Shown here in pieces: positions 18,728 through 28,292 of a stretch of DNA of 64,000 nucleotides (position 1 is the first letter of the stretch; every line of letters begins with the position of its first letter). The DNA lies in assembly GCA_052161605.1 (NCBI GenBank), contig CP197409.1. One strand, given 5' to 3'. Source of the stretch: JBKCUI01 sp052161605 (lineage in GTDB: Bacteria > Planctomycetota > Planctomycetia > Pirellulales > Pirellulaceae). Under the pieces are notes generated by a model. It did no database searches, was not told where the DNA came from, and saw only the letters and a program-made list of their open reading frames with translations. The position numbers and the translations under genes were made by a program.

Positions 18728-19759
18728 TCAAGATGTCTTGTCAAGCTCCCGGATGATCCGGACCGCCCCCTCAATGTCCTTTTTGCCCACATCCAAGTGG
18801 GTCACCAATCTCACATTCCTCAAACTGATAGGGAAGCATCGGAGCCCCTTTTCTAATGCCAATTCGCTGAAACGACTGGCATTACCCCATGCCTCCCCGA
18901 TCGAGAATATCACGATATTCGTTTCCGGTTCCCCGGAAAGCAGCCGAAAATTCTCCGTCTCTACGATTCCAGCGGCCAGAATTTTGGCGTGCTCGTGATC
19001 TTCGGCCAAACGCTCAATATTGTGATCTAACGCGAAAAGAGCTGCGGCCGCCAAAAAACCAGCTTGACGCATTCCGCCCCCAAATAACTTTCTGGCTCGT
19101 CTCGCTTTTCGCACAAACTCTGCGCTGCCCACCAAACAAGAACCCACCGGTGCCCCTAGCCCCTTGCTAAAACACACGCTGACGGAATCAAAAGGGGCAC
19201 TAAACTCCTCGGCAGAGACTCCCGTTGCGACTTGCGCATTAAACAATCTGGCTCCGTCCAAATGGGTCGCGAGCCCCTGCTCCCGCGCGATTCGACAGAG
19301 CTCTCGGGTCAGTGCGAGCGGATAAATACTTCCCCCCCCTCGATTATGAGTGTTTTCTAGACAAAGCAACCGGCTCCGCACGGAATGATCATCTTCTTTA
19401 CGTACGATTCCATTGATTTGATGGGGCTCTAGAAGCCCACTCTTGCCCTCAATCGTTCTGGCGACCAAGCCACTCAGTTGAGCAAAACCGCCTTGTTCGT
19501 ATTGATACACATGGCATTGTGCCTCACAAAGGAACTCGTCCCCGGGAAAGCAGTGGCAGCGCAAAGCGATTTGATTAGTCATCGTCCCGCTAGGCATAAA
19601 AATAGCGGCTTCTTTTCCCAGCAGCTCGGCAGTCCGCTCCTGTAATGCGACGACTGTCGGGTCGATATCAATCACATCGTCGCCGACATCGGCCCGCATC
19701 ATGGCCTCGAGCATGCCCGAACATGGTTTTGTTACCGTATCACTGCGTAAGTCGATCAT
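18728..19759 (-). CDS. ltaE: low-specificity L-threonine aldolase
   Basis: PLP-dependent cytoplasmic enzyme splitting threonine or allo-threonine to glycine and acetaldehyde. The 343 residues are full length. Family blocks: MIDLRSDTVTKP at the N-terminus, EAAIFMPSGTMTNQIAL (cofactor phosphate site), CLENTHNRGGGSIYPL, THLDGARLFNA (Asp contacting the pyridine N), and SVCFSKGLGAPVGS with the Schiff-base lysine. The ATG is the natural start. It ends 58 bp upstream, in coordinates, of the tRNA-Leu on the same strand. Confidence 0.93.
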   Translation of the reverse strand: MIDLRSDTVTKPCSGMLEAMMRADVGDDVIDIDPTVVALQERTAELLGKEAAIFMPSGTMTNQIALRCHCFPGDEFLCEAQCHVYQYEQGGFAQLSGLVARTIEGKSGLLEPHQINGIVRKEDDHSVRSRLLCLENTHNRGGGSIYPLALTRELCRIAREQGLATHLDGARLFNAQVATGVSAEEFSAPFDSVSVCFSKGLGAPVGSCLVGSAEFVRKARRARKLFGGGMRQAGFLAAAALFALDHNIERLAEDHEHAKILAAGIVETENFRLLSGEPETNIVIFSIGEAWGNASRFSELALEKGLRCFPISLRNVRLVTHLDVGKKDIEGAVRIIRELDKTS

Positions 19760-19924
19760 GCTAGCAATCTTCGCTCATGTTGAGGAGTTATACAAGGCTT
19801 CGAGAAAACGGCGAAGCTGGGGAGTATAGTAAAGATCCGAGCTTGAGTTCGCCACCCATTTTGACCTATATTCGACTCCCGTAAAGAAGCGATGGAAGCG
19901 ACGAAAAGAAAGGGAGAAGAGTAG

Positions 19925-21487
19925 ATGGACCATCCTGATATCGACGGGGAAGCTGGCTCGATTCGACGAGTTGATCTTCCTGCAGGAATGAATCACCAGT
20001 CTCGAATTCTTGTTATCGGTGCTGGCATGTCAGGCATGCTCACAGCCATGCGATTGATGCAGAGTGGCTACACCAACATCACCATCTACGAGAAAGCGGG
20101 AGAGGTCGGGGGGACTTGGCGGGACAACACCTACCCTGGCTTGCGTTGCGATGTCCCGTCGCACATGTTTACTTATTCGTTCGAGCCAAATCCCGACTAC
20201 AGCCATCGTTTTCCGGCTGGCAGGGAGATTCAAGACTACCTACTCCGCGTAGCGAAAAAGCATGAGCTCTATCGATTGATTCGATTTCAACACGAGGTCG
20301 AATCAGCTCGCTTCGAGGCCAATCAATGGACGGTGACTACAACACGCGGTAGCACCGAAGTCTTCGATGCTGTTATCTGTGCGACCGGTATCTTGCATCA
20401 TCCCAAATATCCGGACATTCCGGGACGGGAAAGCTATCAAGGCGATTCATTTCACACAGCTGCCTGGAATCATGATATAGAATTAAAAGGAAAACGGATT
20501 GCAGTCATCGGGACAGGTGCCACGGCCGTTCAGGTCGTACCGGAGTTGCAACGTATCGCTGGCCATTTGGTCGTCTTTCAGCGTACGCCGCACTGGATAT
20601 TCCCTATGCCGAACAAGAGTTATACGGCAGCGGACAAAGATCGCATTCGCAAAACCCCCGGTTTGGCCAAGCGACTCCGAGATCGATATAGTCTGATCTT
20701 TCGCTGGACCTTTACTCGGGCCGTGGTTGGCAACAAACTGCTCGTGGCCATGTTGAAAGCCTTTTGCAAGAGCCATCTAAAGCGGAAAGTGGCAGATCCC
20801 GAGCTTCGCAAAAAACTCACTCCCGACTATGAGTGCGGTTGCAAGCGTTTGGTGTTCGGCAAGGGCTTTTACCAAGCTCTCCAGAAACCCAATGTCTCGT
20901 TTGTTACCGAGGGAATTCAAAAGATGGAGCCGCATGAGATTGTGGCTTCGACCGGAGAAAGATTTCCTGTCGATGTGATCGTTTATGCCACAGGCTTTCA
21001 TGGTCATCAATACATGCGCCCGATGCAGGTAATGGGTCGCGATGGCAGGACACTTGATGAAGCCTGGGCCGATGGAGCTGTGGCTCATCGCTCGACCTCG
21101 GTGCCCGGCTTTCCGAATTTCTTTTTGATCTTCGGACCTTACAGCCCGATCGGAAACTATTCTGCCATCTCGGTTGCCGAGGTGCAAGTTGGGTTCATTC
21201 TGCAACAGTTAGAGCTGTTGCGGGAGCAAAGAGCACAGACGATCGAGGCCAAGGCTGAGGTATGCGAGCAGCTCGTGAATCGAATGACAACAGCCATGAA
21301 GAAAACGGTTTGGCTGGCCGGTTGCAACAGCTGGTATCTCGATGATCATGGCAAGCCCACCATGTGGCCGTGGACCTTTGAGCGATACGCTAGTGAGATG
21401 GCTCGCCCGGAACCGAGCGAGTTTCATATTTCTAAAGTTTCGAAGACCGCTGTTCCATCGGCACTAGAGCTTGCCGTCCAAAGCTAG
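19925..21487 (+). CDS. flavin-containing monooxygenase, Baeyer-Villiger type
   Basis: Probable FAD/NADPH-dependent monooxygenase of 520 residues. The FAD-binding GxGxxG is in ILVIGAGMSGMLTAM, the FAD segment GEVGGTWRDNTYPGLRCDVP is typical of the family, and the NADPH-binding GxGxxA is in IAVIGTGATAVQVVPEL. Between them QGDSFHTAAW matches the Baeyer-Villiger fingerprint (FxGxxxHxxxW form). VIVYATGFHG is the C-terminal ATG motif. The start at 19925 is supported by a GGGAG nine bases upstream; MNHQ at 19988 is a later option. The 3' end overlaps the convergent Fae-like gene by 24 bp. The substrate is unknown. Confidence 0.88.
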   Translation: MDHPDIDGEAGSIRRVDLPAGMNHQSRILVIGAGMSGMLTAMRLMQSGYTNITIYEKAGEVGGTWRDNTYPGLRCDVPSHMFTYSFEPNPDYSHRFPAGREIQDYLLRVAKKHELYRLIRFQHEVESARFEANQWTVTTTRGSTEVFDAVICATGILHHPKYPDIPGRESYQGDSFHTAAWNHDIELKGKRIAVIGTGATAVQVVPELQRIAGHLVVFQRTPHWIFPMPNKSYTAADKDRIRKTPGLAKRLRDRYSLIFRWTFTRAVVGNKLLVAMLKAFCKSHLKRKVADPELRKKLTPDYECGCKRLVFGKGFYQALQKPNVSFVTEGIQKMEPHEIVASTGERFPVDVIVYATGFHGHQYMRPMQVMGRDGRTLDEAWADGAVAHRSTSVPGFPNFFLIFGPYSPIGNYSAISVAEVQVGFILQQLELLREQRAQTIEAKAEVCEQLVNRMTTAMKKTVWLAGCNSWYLDDHGKPTMWPWTFERYASEMARPEPSEFHISKVSKTAVPSALELAVQS

Positions 21488-22066
21488 TTGATGAAAAAAG
21501 TGTGGTACGGTTTCCTGATTCTTGAGTAGCCAATCGATGGAGGGCTCGTTCTTCATCGCTTTGGTGATCGCCTTCGCTGTTGCTTCGCGATTGGTTTGGA
21601 ATAGCAATTTCGGATCGTAATCCACATCCACGATCGACGGATCGAGCCAGACGGAGACGATTATCCCCAGATCGTTGGCCTTTTCTTTCGGAATCGCACC
21701 TGAGCGTACAGCATCGAGTACGCCGTGTGCAATTGCTGCTTGCACGGTTCCCATCAGAATGTTGGTGTACTTTTCGCTGTTCACAGTTACTTTGCTAACC
21801 ATGATGGTCGCCGGTTTGACTTGCACGTCGCTGTTCAGAATCGCAAAGACTTTCGTATGTCCCTTGATTTGGTTACCGAGAAGATTTGCGAACGCGAATC
21901 CGACCGGCCCATCAAACTCACCGATGATGACCTCGGGTTCGGCCGCCGACCAAGCTGGTTCGGCTTCGACTAACGCTTCGCCGGTGCGAAGGATGATTTT
22001 CTCCAGGGGTTTCTTCTTTGACTTTGTGGGTTTAGCCGCCTTTGCGCTTGCTTTCTTTTTTGCCAT
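21464..22066 (-). CDS. formaldehyde-activating enzyme (Fae) homologue lacking the usual catalytic His
   Basis: 200 residues with a Lys/Ala-rich N-terminal tail, then the Fae domain: GEALVEAEPAWSAAEPEVIIG, GPVGFAFANLLGNQIKGHT, VKPATIMVSKVTV, GTVQAAIAHGVLDAVRSGAIP. Fae condenses formaldehyde with tetrahydromethanopterin. In characterised Fae the segment after GEALV reads ...VAHIDLIIG with the catalytic His; here the corresponding stretch is WSAAEPEVIIG with no His. It is therefore a paralogue of the Fae2/Fae3 kind or has another role. It is convergent with the monooxygenase and divergent from an ATP-grasp gene. Confidence 0.8.
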   Translation of the reverse strand: MAKKKASAKAAKPTKSKKKPLEKIILRTGEALVEAEPAWSAAEPEVIIGEFDGPVGFAFANLLGNQIKGHTKVFAILNSDVQVKPATIMVSKVTVNSEKYTNILMGTVQAAIAHGVLDAVRSGAIPKEKANDLGIIVSVWLDPSIVDVDYDPKLLFQTNREATAKAITKAMKNEPSIDWLLKNQETVPHFFHQLALDGKL

Positions 22067-22184
22067 GATGACCTTTTCGAGGATGGATAGGAAATTGCGT
22101 CGGATATTGCATCGGTCATTCTAGGTCAGTTTCTGTAACTTTCCACACCCCAGGTTTGTCGTCAACCAATCAGAGGATGCTTGC

Positions 22185-23336
22185 TTGTTAACTGCTGTAG
22201 GATTTAGTACTCGCGCACTGGTTCAGTGTGCATGGCGCGAGGGTTTGGCGATACGCTCCTTGGATTGTTGCGGTGATAGGGATACCCGGGCGATGGCTTG
22301 TTCTGCCGAAGTAATAGATCTTAGCGATACGAGCTGGATCAAAGCTTTGGGGCCATCGGCTCGAGTGATCCTAGCTGGCGGTTTGGAGGATAGCGTCGAA
22401 TCGTTGGAGCTATTATCTGAAATTGATCCTACTATCATTCCCGAGCAGTATCGGCAAATGAGGGACTGGAGGAACTGGCGTGAATGGGCTTTGGGAAGCG
22501 GCTTGCAGTTCCCAGCGACCTACACGCTGGACGACTGGCAGAATGCACACACCTTAGACATGATTAGGCATTCCACGAACGAATCCCGAACCAGTCAACG
22601 ATGGCTCTGGAAGAATCTACGGAGCGGGGGAGGTCTGGGGATAAGTTTTTTGGATTCGAAAGACATGGCAGATCTGGATCGTTTAAAGACACGACACGTG
22701 TCTAAGCCTGGCATCTTGCAAGAGTATGTATCTGGCAAGCCACTGGGTATCAGCTTCCTGAGTTCTAATCACGGAACATTGATCTTAGGGATAGCTGAGT
22801 CGGTACCTCACGAGCCCCATATCTGGAGCGACTTTATTTATCGTGGCTCGATTGCCCCCGTGCCGATGCCCGATTGGTTTCGCGTGCCTATCAGGAACTT
22901 TGCGAGTGCAGTCGCTCGCGACACCAACTGGCGCGGCATATGGCAAGCTGATTTTCTGCTTGCGGGTAACAAACTCTACTTGCTCGAGATCAACCCACGC
23001 TGGACAGCAAGCATGGAACTGATTTCTTACGGTTACGATTTGTCTTTAGTTACATGGCATATAAGTTGTGCGCAACTTGAAAAATCGGAGTGGCACCGCA
23101 TTCATACAAGCATGGAGAGAGCACAAAAAGAACAGTTTTCTAAATTTCGAAAAGACATTCTCTATGCAACCGAAGACAGGAGCATGACCGCAAAGGAGGC
23201 CGAAGAGTGGTGGGGCCGGCGGTGGTTCGCCCGAGAGAACGAAAAAATGAACTCGTGGTATGCAGACATACCACAAGTTCATGAAAAGTTACATGAGGGT
23301 GCACCGATCCACAGTCTAATCGAGCGGCTCGTTTAG
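22185..23336 (+). CDS. ATP-grasp family protein
   Basis: 383 residues. The N-terminal VGFSTRALVQCAWREGLAIRSLDC is a Rossmann-like pre-grasp region. The C-terminal grasp shows LWKNLRSGGGLGISF, ILQEYVSGKPLGISFL and the metal-binding LLEINPRWTASMEL. ATP-grasp enzymes ligate a carboxylate to an amine or thiol. The divergent neighbour is a Fae homologue, and methylotroph tetrahydromethanopterin gene clusters include an ATP-grasp protein of unknown role, so a link to that cofactor is possible but inferred. The start is TTG at 22185, preceded by AGAGG at 22172-22176. Confidence 0.75.
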   Translation: MLTAVGFSTRALVQCAWREGLAIRSLDCCGDRDTRAMACSAEVIDLSDTSWIKALGPSARVILAGGLEDSVESLELLSEIDPTIIPEQYRQMRDWRNWREWALGSGLQFPATYTLDDWQNAHTLDMIRHSTNESRTSQRWLWKNLRSGGGLGISFLDSKDMADLDRLKTRHVSKPGILQEYVSGKPLGISFLSSNHGTLILGIAESVPHEPHIWSDFIYRGSIAPVPMPDWFRVPIRNFASAVARDTNWRGIWQADFLLAGNKLYLLEINPRWTASMELISYGYDLSLVTWHISCAQLEKSEWHRIHTSMERAQKEQFSKFRKDILYATEDRSMTAKEAEEWWGRRWFARENEKMNSWYADIPQVHEKLHEGAPIHSLIERLV

Positions 23337-23377
23337 CACCTACGGAACCTCAAGAGCGCCTGCTCAGGAGTGTGCTG

Positions 23378-23839
23378 CTACTTGGTCGTAACCGCAATCG
23401 GGGGAAGTTCCTTTAGGCCGGAAGTAACTTCGGCGCTAAGCCCAGACGACTCCTTTTTGATAAATTTCCCCTTCAGCAAATCAGGACCAGGCTCGTCAGC
23501 AGCTTGTGATAGGAGGCTACCAGCTTGCTGTTTGTGGTTCGGGTCCGGCCATGTAAGTGTTATCTGGTATTTTCCTGGAGTTACGCCCATTTCCGCGTCG
23601 GTTACAAGTTGGTACTTGCCCTCGGCGTCGGCCACTCCCGTTGCCATCTTACCATCCCCTTGAGGATGGTAAATCACCAAGGCACCAACGGCGGGAGCAC
23701 CATCAACGGTTACTGTGCCAGTAAGCTTGTTTAAAGAGGTTCCTCCGCAGCCCAAAACGGCACAGCCCATCAACAGATAGGCAATTTGCAATGTCTTTTT
23801 CCAAGATCGAAGCGTTAAAAATTCGTTGTACATAATCAT
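23378..23839 (-). CDS. small lipoprotein with carboxypeptidase-regulatory-like (transthyretin-type) domain
   Basis: 153 residues. A hydrophobic segment ending in a lipobox (LLMGCAVLGCGG) predicts a lipid-anchored protein. The body is LTGTVTVDGAPAVGALVIYHPQGDG and GVADAEGKYQLVTD, a beta-sandwich typical of small planctomycete lipoproteins found beside DUF1559 genes, as here. The start could be the ATG two codons in. It follows the DUF1559 gene on the same strand but is separated from it by a clear terminator. The function is unknown. Confidence 0.75.
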   Translation of the reverse strand: MIMYNEFLTLRSWKKTLQIAYLLMGCAVLGCGGTSLNKLTGTVTVDGAPAVGALVIYHPQGDGKMATGVADAEGKYQLVTDAEMGVTPGKYQITLTWPDPNHKQQAGSLLSQAADEPGPDLLKGKFIKKESSGLSAEVTSGLKELPPIAVTTK

Positions 23840-23865
23840 CCAAAGTAGAGGTTCGACTTACTACG

Positions 23866-23900
23866 ATAAAAAAGAAACGGCCAGGGCAACAACCCTGGCC
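23866..23900 (-). terminator. rho-independent terminator of the DUF1559 gene
   Basis: On the minus strand GGCCAGGG and CCCTGGCC (23879-23900) form an 8-bp perfect stem with a 6-base loop, followed directly by GTTTCTTTTTTAT. It lies about 30 bp after the DUF1559 stop codon. Confidence 0.85.
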
Positions 23901-23931
23901 ATGAATATACACAAACGGAACCAAATTGACT

Positions 23932-24984
23932 CTAGTTCTCTTGAACGACTTCGCCGCCGTCCCGAGTCATCAAGGCGATGAACACGCGAGTATCCGTATT
24001 TTGAGAGACAAAGGAAACCGAACCATCTCCGCGACAAGCATTGATACCTCCCGTGTGGAAGGAATAAGGATTGTCTTGATTGGAGATATTGATTAGGCTG
24101 CATCCGAACTGCGTGAGATCACCAGGCACTGTGATCACTGGAGGCGCAACCCCACTCAGCCCTCGCATTTGGCGAGAGATGTTCCAATCGCCGTAGAACG
24201 AGTTCAAGTGAACAAAATTTGGTTCTCGAGTCCATTTGCGATTGCGAAAATAGACATCTTGTTTTCCAGCTATTTCGACGAAGCACAGTGTGTTCGATAG
24301 GCCGTCGGACACTTGCCCCATCCTAATCCTTCGCTCCGTGATCATGTTGTTCGTGCCGAGCATTGCGTTGTTCATAGTCTGGTTCGGCAAGCCCAAGCAG
24401 TTAGCCAACAAGTCTCCACGCATTCCTCGGAACGGAGCATAGTCTGTTCTTGGAAGAATGTAGGGAGTATTTGCCGGAAAGCCGAGTGGTGCGAAATAAG
24501 GCCCGTAATTACTCGGGGCCTCGGGAGTCGAGGGACATATGAAAACCTGTAGAGGTGTGAAAAGTGCAGGGCTATTCATCCCCATGGGAAAGGGAGGGGG
24601 AAGATTCACAGGGTCGACCAGCGGACGACGTGGATCGATTAGATTGGCCACGTTGGTTTGTTCTAAGTAGGGCAAAAGCTGCCCTAGTGCTCCGAACGGC
24701 TTTCTTGCGTCCGCCGTTAGGTTAAACCATGGATTCGAGGGGCTCGGTGGGGCCTCTGCCAAGGTAAACTCAGTTCCCCACGGAGGCATGAATTTGAGTG
24801 CCGATTCGTGGTTGTGCAGTGCCAGCCCAAGTTGCTTCAGGTTGTTGCTGCATTGCATACGGCGAGCTGCCTCGCGGGCTGCCTGGACAGCTGGTAGAAG
24901 CAAACCAACCAGGATGCCAATAATGGCGATGACTACCAGGAGTTCCACCAGGGTGAAACCACTACGGACCTTTAACCGCTTCAT
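23932..24984 (-). CDS. DUF1559 domain protein with type IV pilin-like N-terminus
   Basis: 350 residues. The N-terminal prepilin methylation motif is clear: RSGFTLVELLVVIAIIGILVG followed by LLPAVQAAREAARRMQC, the DUF1559 hallmark. Planctomycetes carry many such proteins, thought to be pseudopilins processed after the Gly before Phe. The downstream body has QVFICPSTPEAPSNYGPYFA, RIRMGQVSDGLSNTLCFVEIAG and a closing INACRGDGSVSFVSQNTD, typical of the family. A terminator follows. The specific role is unknown. Confidence 0.92.
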   Translation of the reverse strand: MKRLKVRSGFTLVELLVVIAIIGILVGLLLPAVQAAREAARRMQCSNNLKQLGLALHNHESALKFMPPWGTEFTLAEAPPSPSNPWFNLTADARKPFGALGQLLPYLEQTNVANLIDPRRPLVDPVNLPPPFPMGMNSPALFTPLQVFICPSTPEAPSNYGPYFAPLGFPANTPYILPRTDYAPFRGMRGDLLANCLGLPNQTMNNAMLGTNNMITERRIRMGQVSDGLSNTLCFVEIAGKQDVYFRNRKWTREPNFVHLNSFYGDWNISRQMRGLSGVAPPVITVPGDLTQFGCSLINISNQDNPYSFHTGGINACRGDGSVSFVSQNTDTRVFIALMTRDGGEVVQEN

Positions 24985-25289
24985 AAAAACAAATCTCCAA
25001 AAAAGCCGAACGGGTGAAGAGAGCGATGCAATTTTTCTGTCGGGCTTGAATACCCCTGGAAAGCGAATGCAAGCCAGGTTCTGGAGCAGCGCCCGTCTGC
25101 TCTAGGCAGCGAATCGAGCCATGTCTCCTTAAGGTTAACTAAAAGCTCGCACACAATCAAGCGTGCGAGAAAAAGCGCCACTACGGAATTCTTGGAGTCG
25201 TAGCCTTTTTAACCCCACGTTAGAGGCCCGACTACGATTTCGCTAGAACTTTGACGAAAACACACTGGCTCTCGTTCCGTACCATTTCA
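24985..25289. other. intergenic stretch with one 7-bp hairpin
   Basis: No gene is seen. CTCGCAC (25146-25152) and GTGCGAG (25163-25169) pair perfectly. On the minus strand the stem is followed by CTTTTAG, so it could weakly terminate the upstream PhoPQ-activated-protein gene. The part next to 24984 should hold the promoter of the DUF1559 gene, but I see no convincing boxes. Confidence 0.35.
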
Positions 25290-26831
25290 TTATTTAGTTG
25301 GGGAGGAGGACTCCAATTCTCGCTCGTAGCGAATCGTTTTGGGTTCCATATCAGCAAAAGGCAGCACATCCGGCGTTACCCTCACAGCTGTCGTGACCTT
25401 CAGCGGGTACTGCCCCTCGACCCCAAACCAAAGCTCGACATAGGTTGCAGTCCAGCCCTTTTGCTCGGGAGCTGCGGGGGCAACATAGCTGCCGTCCTCT
25501 TGCTTGGTCAGTTCGGTCGACTGAAAAGCCGGGCCAATTGCTTGCAATCGAAAGTCTCGGGCATTTGGATTGTTCGCCTGCCACAGCAGAACCTTGACCG
25601 GCGTCTCCGATGCATTCACTCGAATGCTACCATCGGCCTCGAATGACCAGCTGTATTCCGGCAGTGGCTTGCTGTTCGATATCAGGTAATGGAATGTCGC
25701 GATACTCTGCGCCGCATCCGAATTCTTTAGACTGTGATCGGCGTTCGGAACGTAACGTATGAGTTTCTTACCTTGCAACTCGTCCCAATAGAATTTGGAC
25801 GAGTCAGGCAAGAAGAACTGGTCACCGCTCCCGTTGACGATGTACTTTGGCATCGTTAGCCGATCTTTGTAAGAAAGTGGGTCAACTAACGTGTACAGGT
25901 CCTTCATTCGGGGATGGTCGAATCGCTGCAAAATTCGATGCTGGTAGTAGTTACCAATAGCCTCAGCCCAGAATCCGTATGCCCGCCCGTGATGGGTCAA
26001 TGAGGGCTCAACATTTAACACATCAATGACGATCGGAACGATTGCCTCAACTCGCTTATCAACCGCTCCAGTGATCCAAGTTGTCCAACCACGTTTCGAC
26101 CCACCACCTACAACGAATTTCTCGATTTTGTGATTGCCACCTTGTTCCGTAGCACAAAACTCCGTGATGCAATCCATCGCTCGCACTGCACTCTTGGCCA
26201 TCGGGAATCGCGGCAGCCAAGTCGCATCGCCCGTTTCAAGAAACTGCGCCCAAGCATACCCAATCAAATCATCTTCAGTACGAGGCTGTCCGTCGTTATG
26301 GAATACGAGTGGTTGATTAGGGACATTCTTAAGTTCGGCGACTATGCTTCCTGTCGCTTGGGCAATTCCGGCCACAATCGGATCCGGGCCCTTGGGAGGT
26401 TTGCTGTTATGGCTGCCACCGCCGATAAGCAGAAACGCCTTATCGCTTTTAACCACTGGGGGAATGGTGACTACCAAGAGGTGCTCCCAGATCGGTCGAT
26501 CAACATCCTTTTCCGTTCGCCATTTCTGCGTCGTCAGCTTGATAACCCGAAACTGGTAATTCTGAATTTCGGAGCTTTCCAACAACTCCCACTTATAATG
26601 ATCGTCTTTTTTAGCAATGTACTGATCCAGCTCGTTGCCGGCCGCTCCATCTGGCGAGTCAGCAGAGGCACTCGATACCAGAAACAACCCGATCAATGCA
26701 GGATATGCAAAACACCGTTGTAAGACTCTTGACAACTTGACACCTAAAATTTGAGAGGCAGTAATAAAACGAAACCAAAAAACACTAGTCGCGGCCGAAG
26801 CTACTTTTTGACGCAGTCCACGTTGTAGCAA
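25290..26831 (-). CDS. PhoPQ-activated pathogenicity-related protein (PqaA family), exported
   Basis: 513 residues. After a signal-like stretch (YPALIGLFLVSSASADS) come family blocks: LDQYIAKKDDHYKWELL, HLLVVTIPPVVKSDKAFLLIGGGSHN, RTEDDLIGYAWAQFLETGDATWLPR, FVVGGGSKRGWTTWITGAVDKR and YIVNGSGDQFFLPDSSKFYWDEL, an alpha/beta-hydrolase-like fold with GGSKRG at the elbow. The family was named for a PhoP-regulated Salmonella gene, but the biochemical role is unknown. The N-terminus before the signal peptide is long (about 33 residues), so the true start may be internal. Confidence 0.85.
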   Translation of the reverse strand: MLQRGLRQKVASAATSVFWFRFITASQILGVKLSRVLQRCFAYPALIGLFLVSSASADSPDGAAGNELDQYIAKKDDHYKWELLESSEIQNYQFRVIKLTTQKWRTEKDVDRPIWEHLLVVTIPPVVKSDKAFLLIGGGSHNSKPPKGPDPIVAGIAQATGSIVAELKNVPNQPLVFHNDGQPRTEDDLIGYAWAQFLETGDATWLPRFPMAKSAVRAMDCITEFCATEQGGNHKIEKFVVGGGSKRGWTTWITGAVDKRVEAIVPIVIDVLNVEPSLTHHGRAYGFWAEAIGNYYQHRILQRFDHPRMKDLYTLVDPLSYKDRLTMPKYIVNGSGDQFFLPDSSKFYWDELQGKKLIRYVPNADHSLKNSDAAQSIATFHYLISNSKPLPEYSWSFEADGSIRVNASETPVKVLLWQANNPNARDFRLQAIGPAFQSTELTKQEDGSYVAPAAPEQKGWTATYVELWFGVEGQYPLKVTTAVRVTPDVLPFADMEPKTIRYERELESSSPTK

Positions 26832-27050
26832 TTATACACCTAATTCGCCTCAGGGAGTTGATTCCACCCCCTTGCGGTTCGATTTTAGACACGCCAAGTC
26901 TACTTTCCAGACCAAGCCTATTAAAACTAGGTTAAGTTAAATGCGGGCAGAACAAATGAGAATTTCCGAAGCAACCTTCCGAGGCAACTCTGGGAAGTAT
27001 TAAGACCGGAGAACCGGAGGGCAAAACCTTGCCGCATGCATCACGCCCGC

Positions 27051-28292
27051 TTATACGTCCACGACGATATCCCCGTCGGGCACGCAAACACAGGGAAGGA
27101 TCTCGTTCTGTTTGAGGGGGAATTGCGGTCGACTGGTGTATCTCACTCTTCCCTCGATCAGCTTGACTAGGCAACTCCCGCATGCACCTGTTCTGCATCC
27201 GCTGTCGATAGGAATATCCGATTTCATGGCAAATCCCAAGAGATTGGGGTAGGTAGCCGCAAAGGTTTCGAGCTTGTTGGATTGGCGAAAGTGAACAGAA
27301 CAGGGCTGCCGTTTTTTTGCTGGGTTGTGCTGGATCGGCTTTTCCGCTTCCTTGAACAACTCGAAATGGATTTGTGATTCCGGAACCCCTGCTTCCTTAA
27401 GGGCCTCAATCAAGTCGGACTGCCACGCTTCCGGACCACATAGGTAGCAGTCGGCTTGGGACAGTTCTGATAGGTTTTCCAATATATCGGTAGCGGAAAA
27501 CTTGCCCCGCTGAATCACGGCCTCTTTACCACCGGTGACACCTCGGGGAAATCTGCTGAGATAGAGCCGCATGCGTACCATGGGGAACTGGTGAGCGATA
27601 TTAAGCAGCGACTCCGCGAATGGCATGTGATCCACGTCTCGAAACTGGGCGAACATCGATACCGAGGCGTGAGGACGTCGCAACGTTTCTCTCAGCATGG
27701 GTAGCATGGGGGTGATGCCAATCCCTGCGCTGAGCAGTACGACATGTCGATTCGTGGTCGATTGCAAATGGAACGATCCAGAGGGCCCTTTGACTCGGAC
27801 CGGATCTCCCTGGGCAACATCATCATGGAGCCAACGGCTGACACTATCTGCCGAGCTGGAGTTCTTCTTCACTGAGATACGCCAATATCCCTTATCACAG
27901 CAGTCTGACAATGTATAGCAACGACACTGCTTCGACCCGCCATTCGTCGCTGGCATCTCGACCAACAAGTGCTGCCCGGGTAGTGCGGGGGGCAAGCTCT
28001 CGCCGTCCGGTCGAATCAGGTAGAACGATTTGACGTCTTCAGACTCTTGATCGACGCGAACAACCGTCGCTTCGTACCATCGCGATGGCCGTTTCCCAAT
28101 GGCCAGGTCAGCGTGGGTCTGTTCCAGTGTTGAATGGAGCAGGTGGAGTTTCAGTTTTTCCTGCGCAGAATTGGCGCGACATAATTGCCGATTTTGTTTG
28201 ATCCATGCGTGCAAGGCGAGAGTAACTTGGGCTGCGGTCGCGCAAGCCGCCATGGCCGCTATGCTGAGGATTATTAACCCGACTGATTCCAC
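27051..28292 (-). CDS. membrane-anchored FAD/NAD(P)H oxidoreductase with C-terminal 2Fe-2S ferredoxin domain
   Basis: 413 residues in three parts. The N-terminal hydrophobic segment is LIILSIAAMAACATAAQVTLAL. A ferredoxin-NADP reductase module follows, with the flavin-binding CRCYTLSDCC and the pyridine nucleotide motif VVLLSAGIGITPMLPML and CYLCGPEAW. The C-terminal plant-type 2Fe-2S domain has cysteines in CRTGACGSC and LPCVCVP. The order matches HCP/NADH-dependent reductases and flavohaemoglobin-type reductases. It would pass electrons from NAD(P)H to an unidentified partner; none is adjacent. Confidence 0.85.
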   Translation of the reverse strand: MESVGLIILSIAAMAACATAAQVTLALHAWIKQNRQLCRANSAQEKLKLHLLHSTLEQTHADLAIGKRPSRWYEATVVRVDQESEDVKSFYLIRPDGESLPPALPGQHLLVEMPATNGGSKQCRCYTLSDCCDKGYWRISVKKNSSSADSVSRWLHDDVAQGDPVRVKGPSGSFHLQSTTNRHVVLLSAGIGITPMLPMLRETLRRPHASVSMFAQFRDVDHMPFAESLLNIAHQFPMVRMRLYLSRFPRGVTGGKEAVIQRGKFSATDILENLSELSQADCYLCGPEAWQSDLIEALKEAGVPESQIHFELFKEAEKPIQHNPAKKRQPCSVHFRQSNKLETFAATYPNLLGFAMKSDIPIDSGCRTGACGSCLVKLIEGRVRYTSRPQFPLKQNEILPCVCVPDGDIVVDV

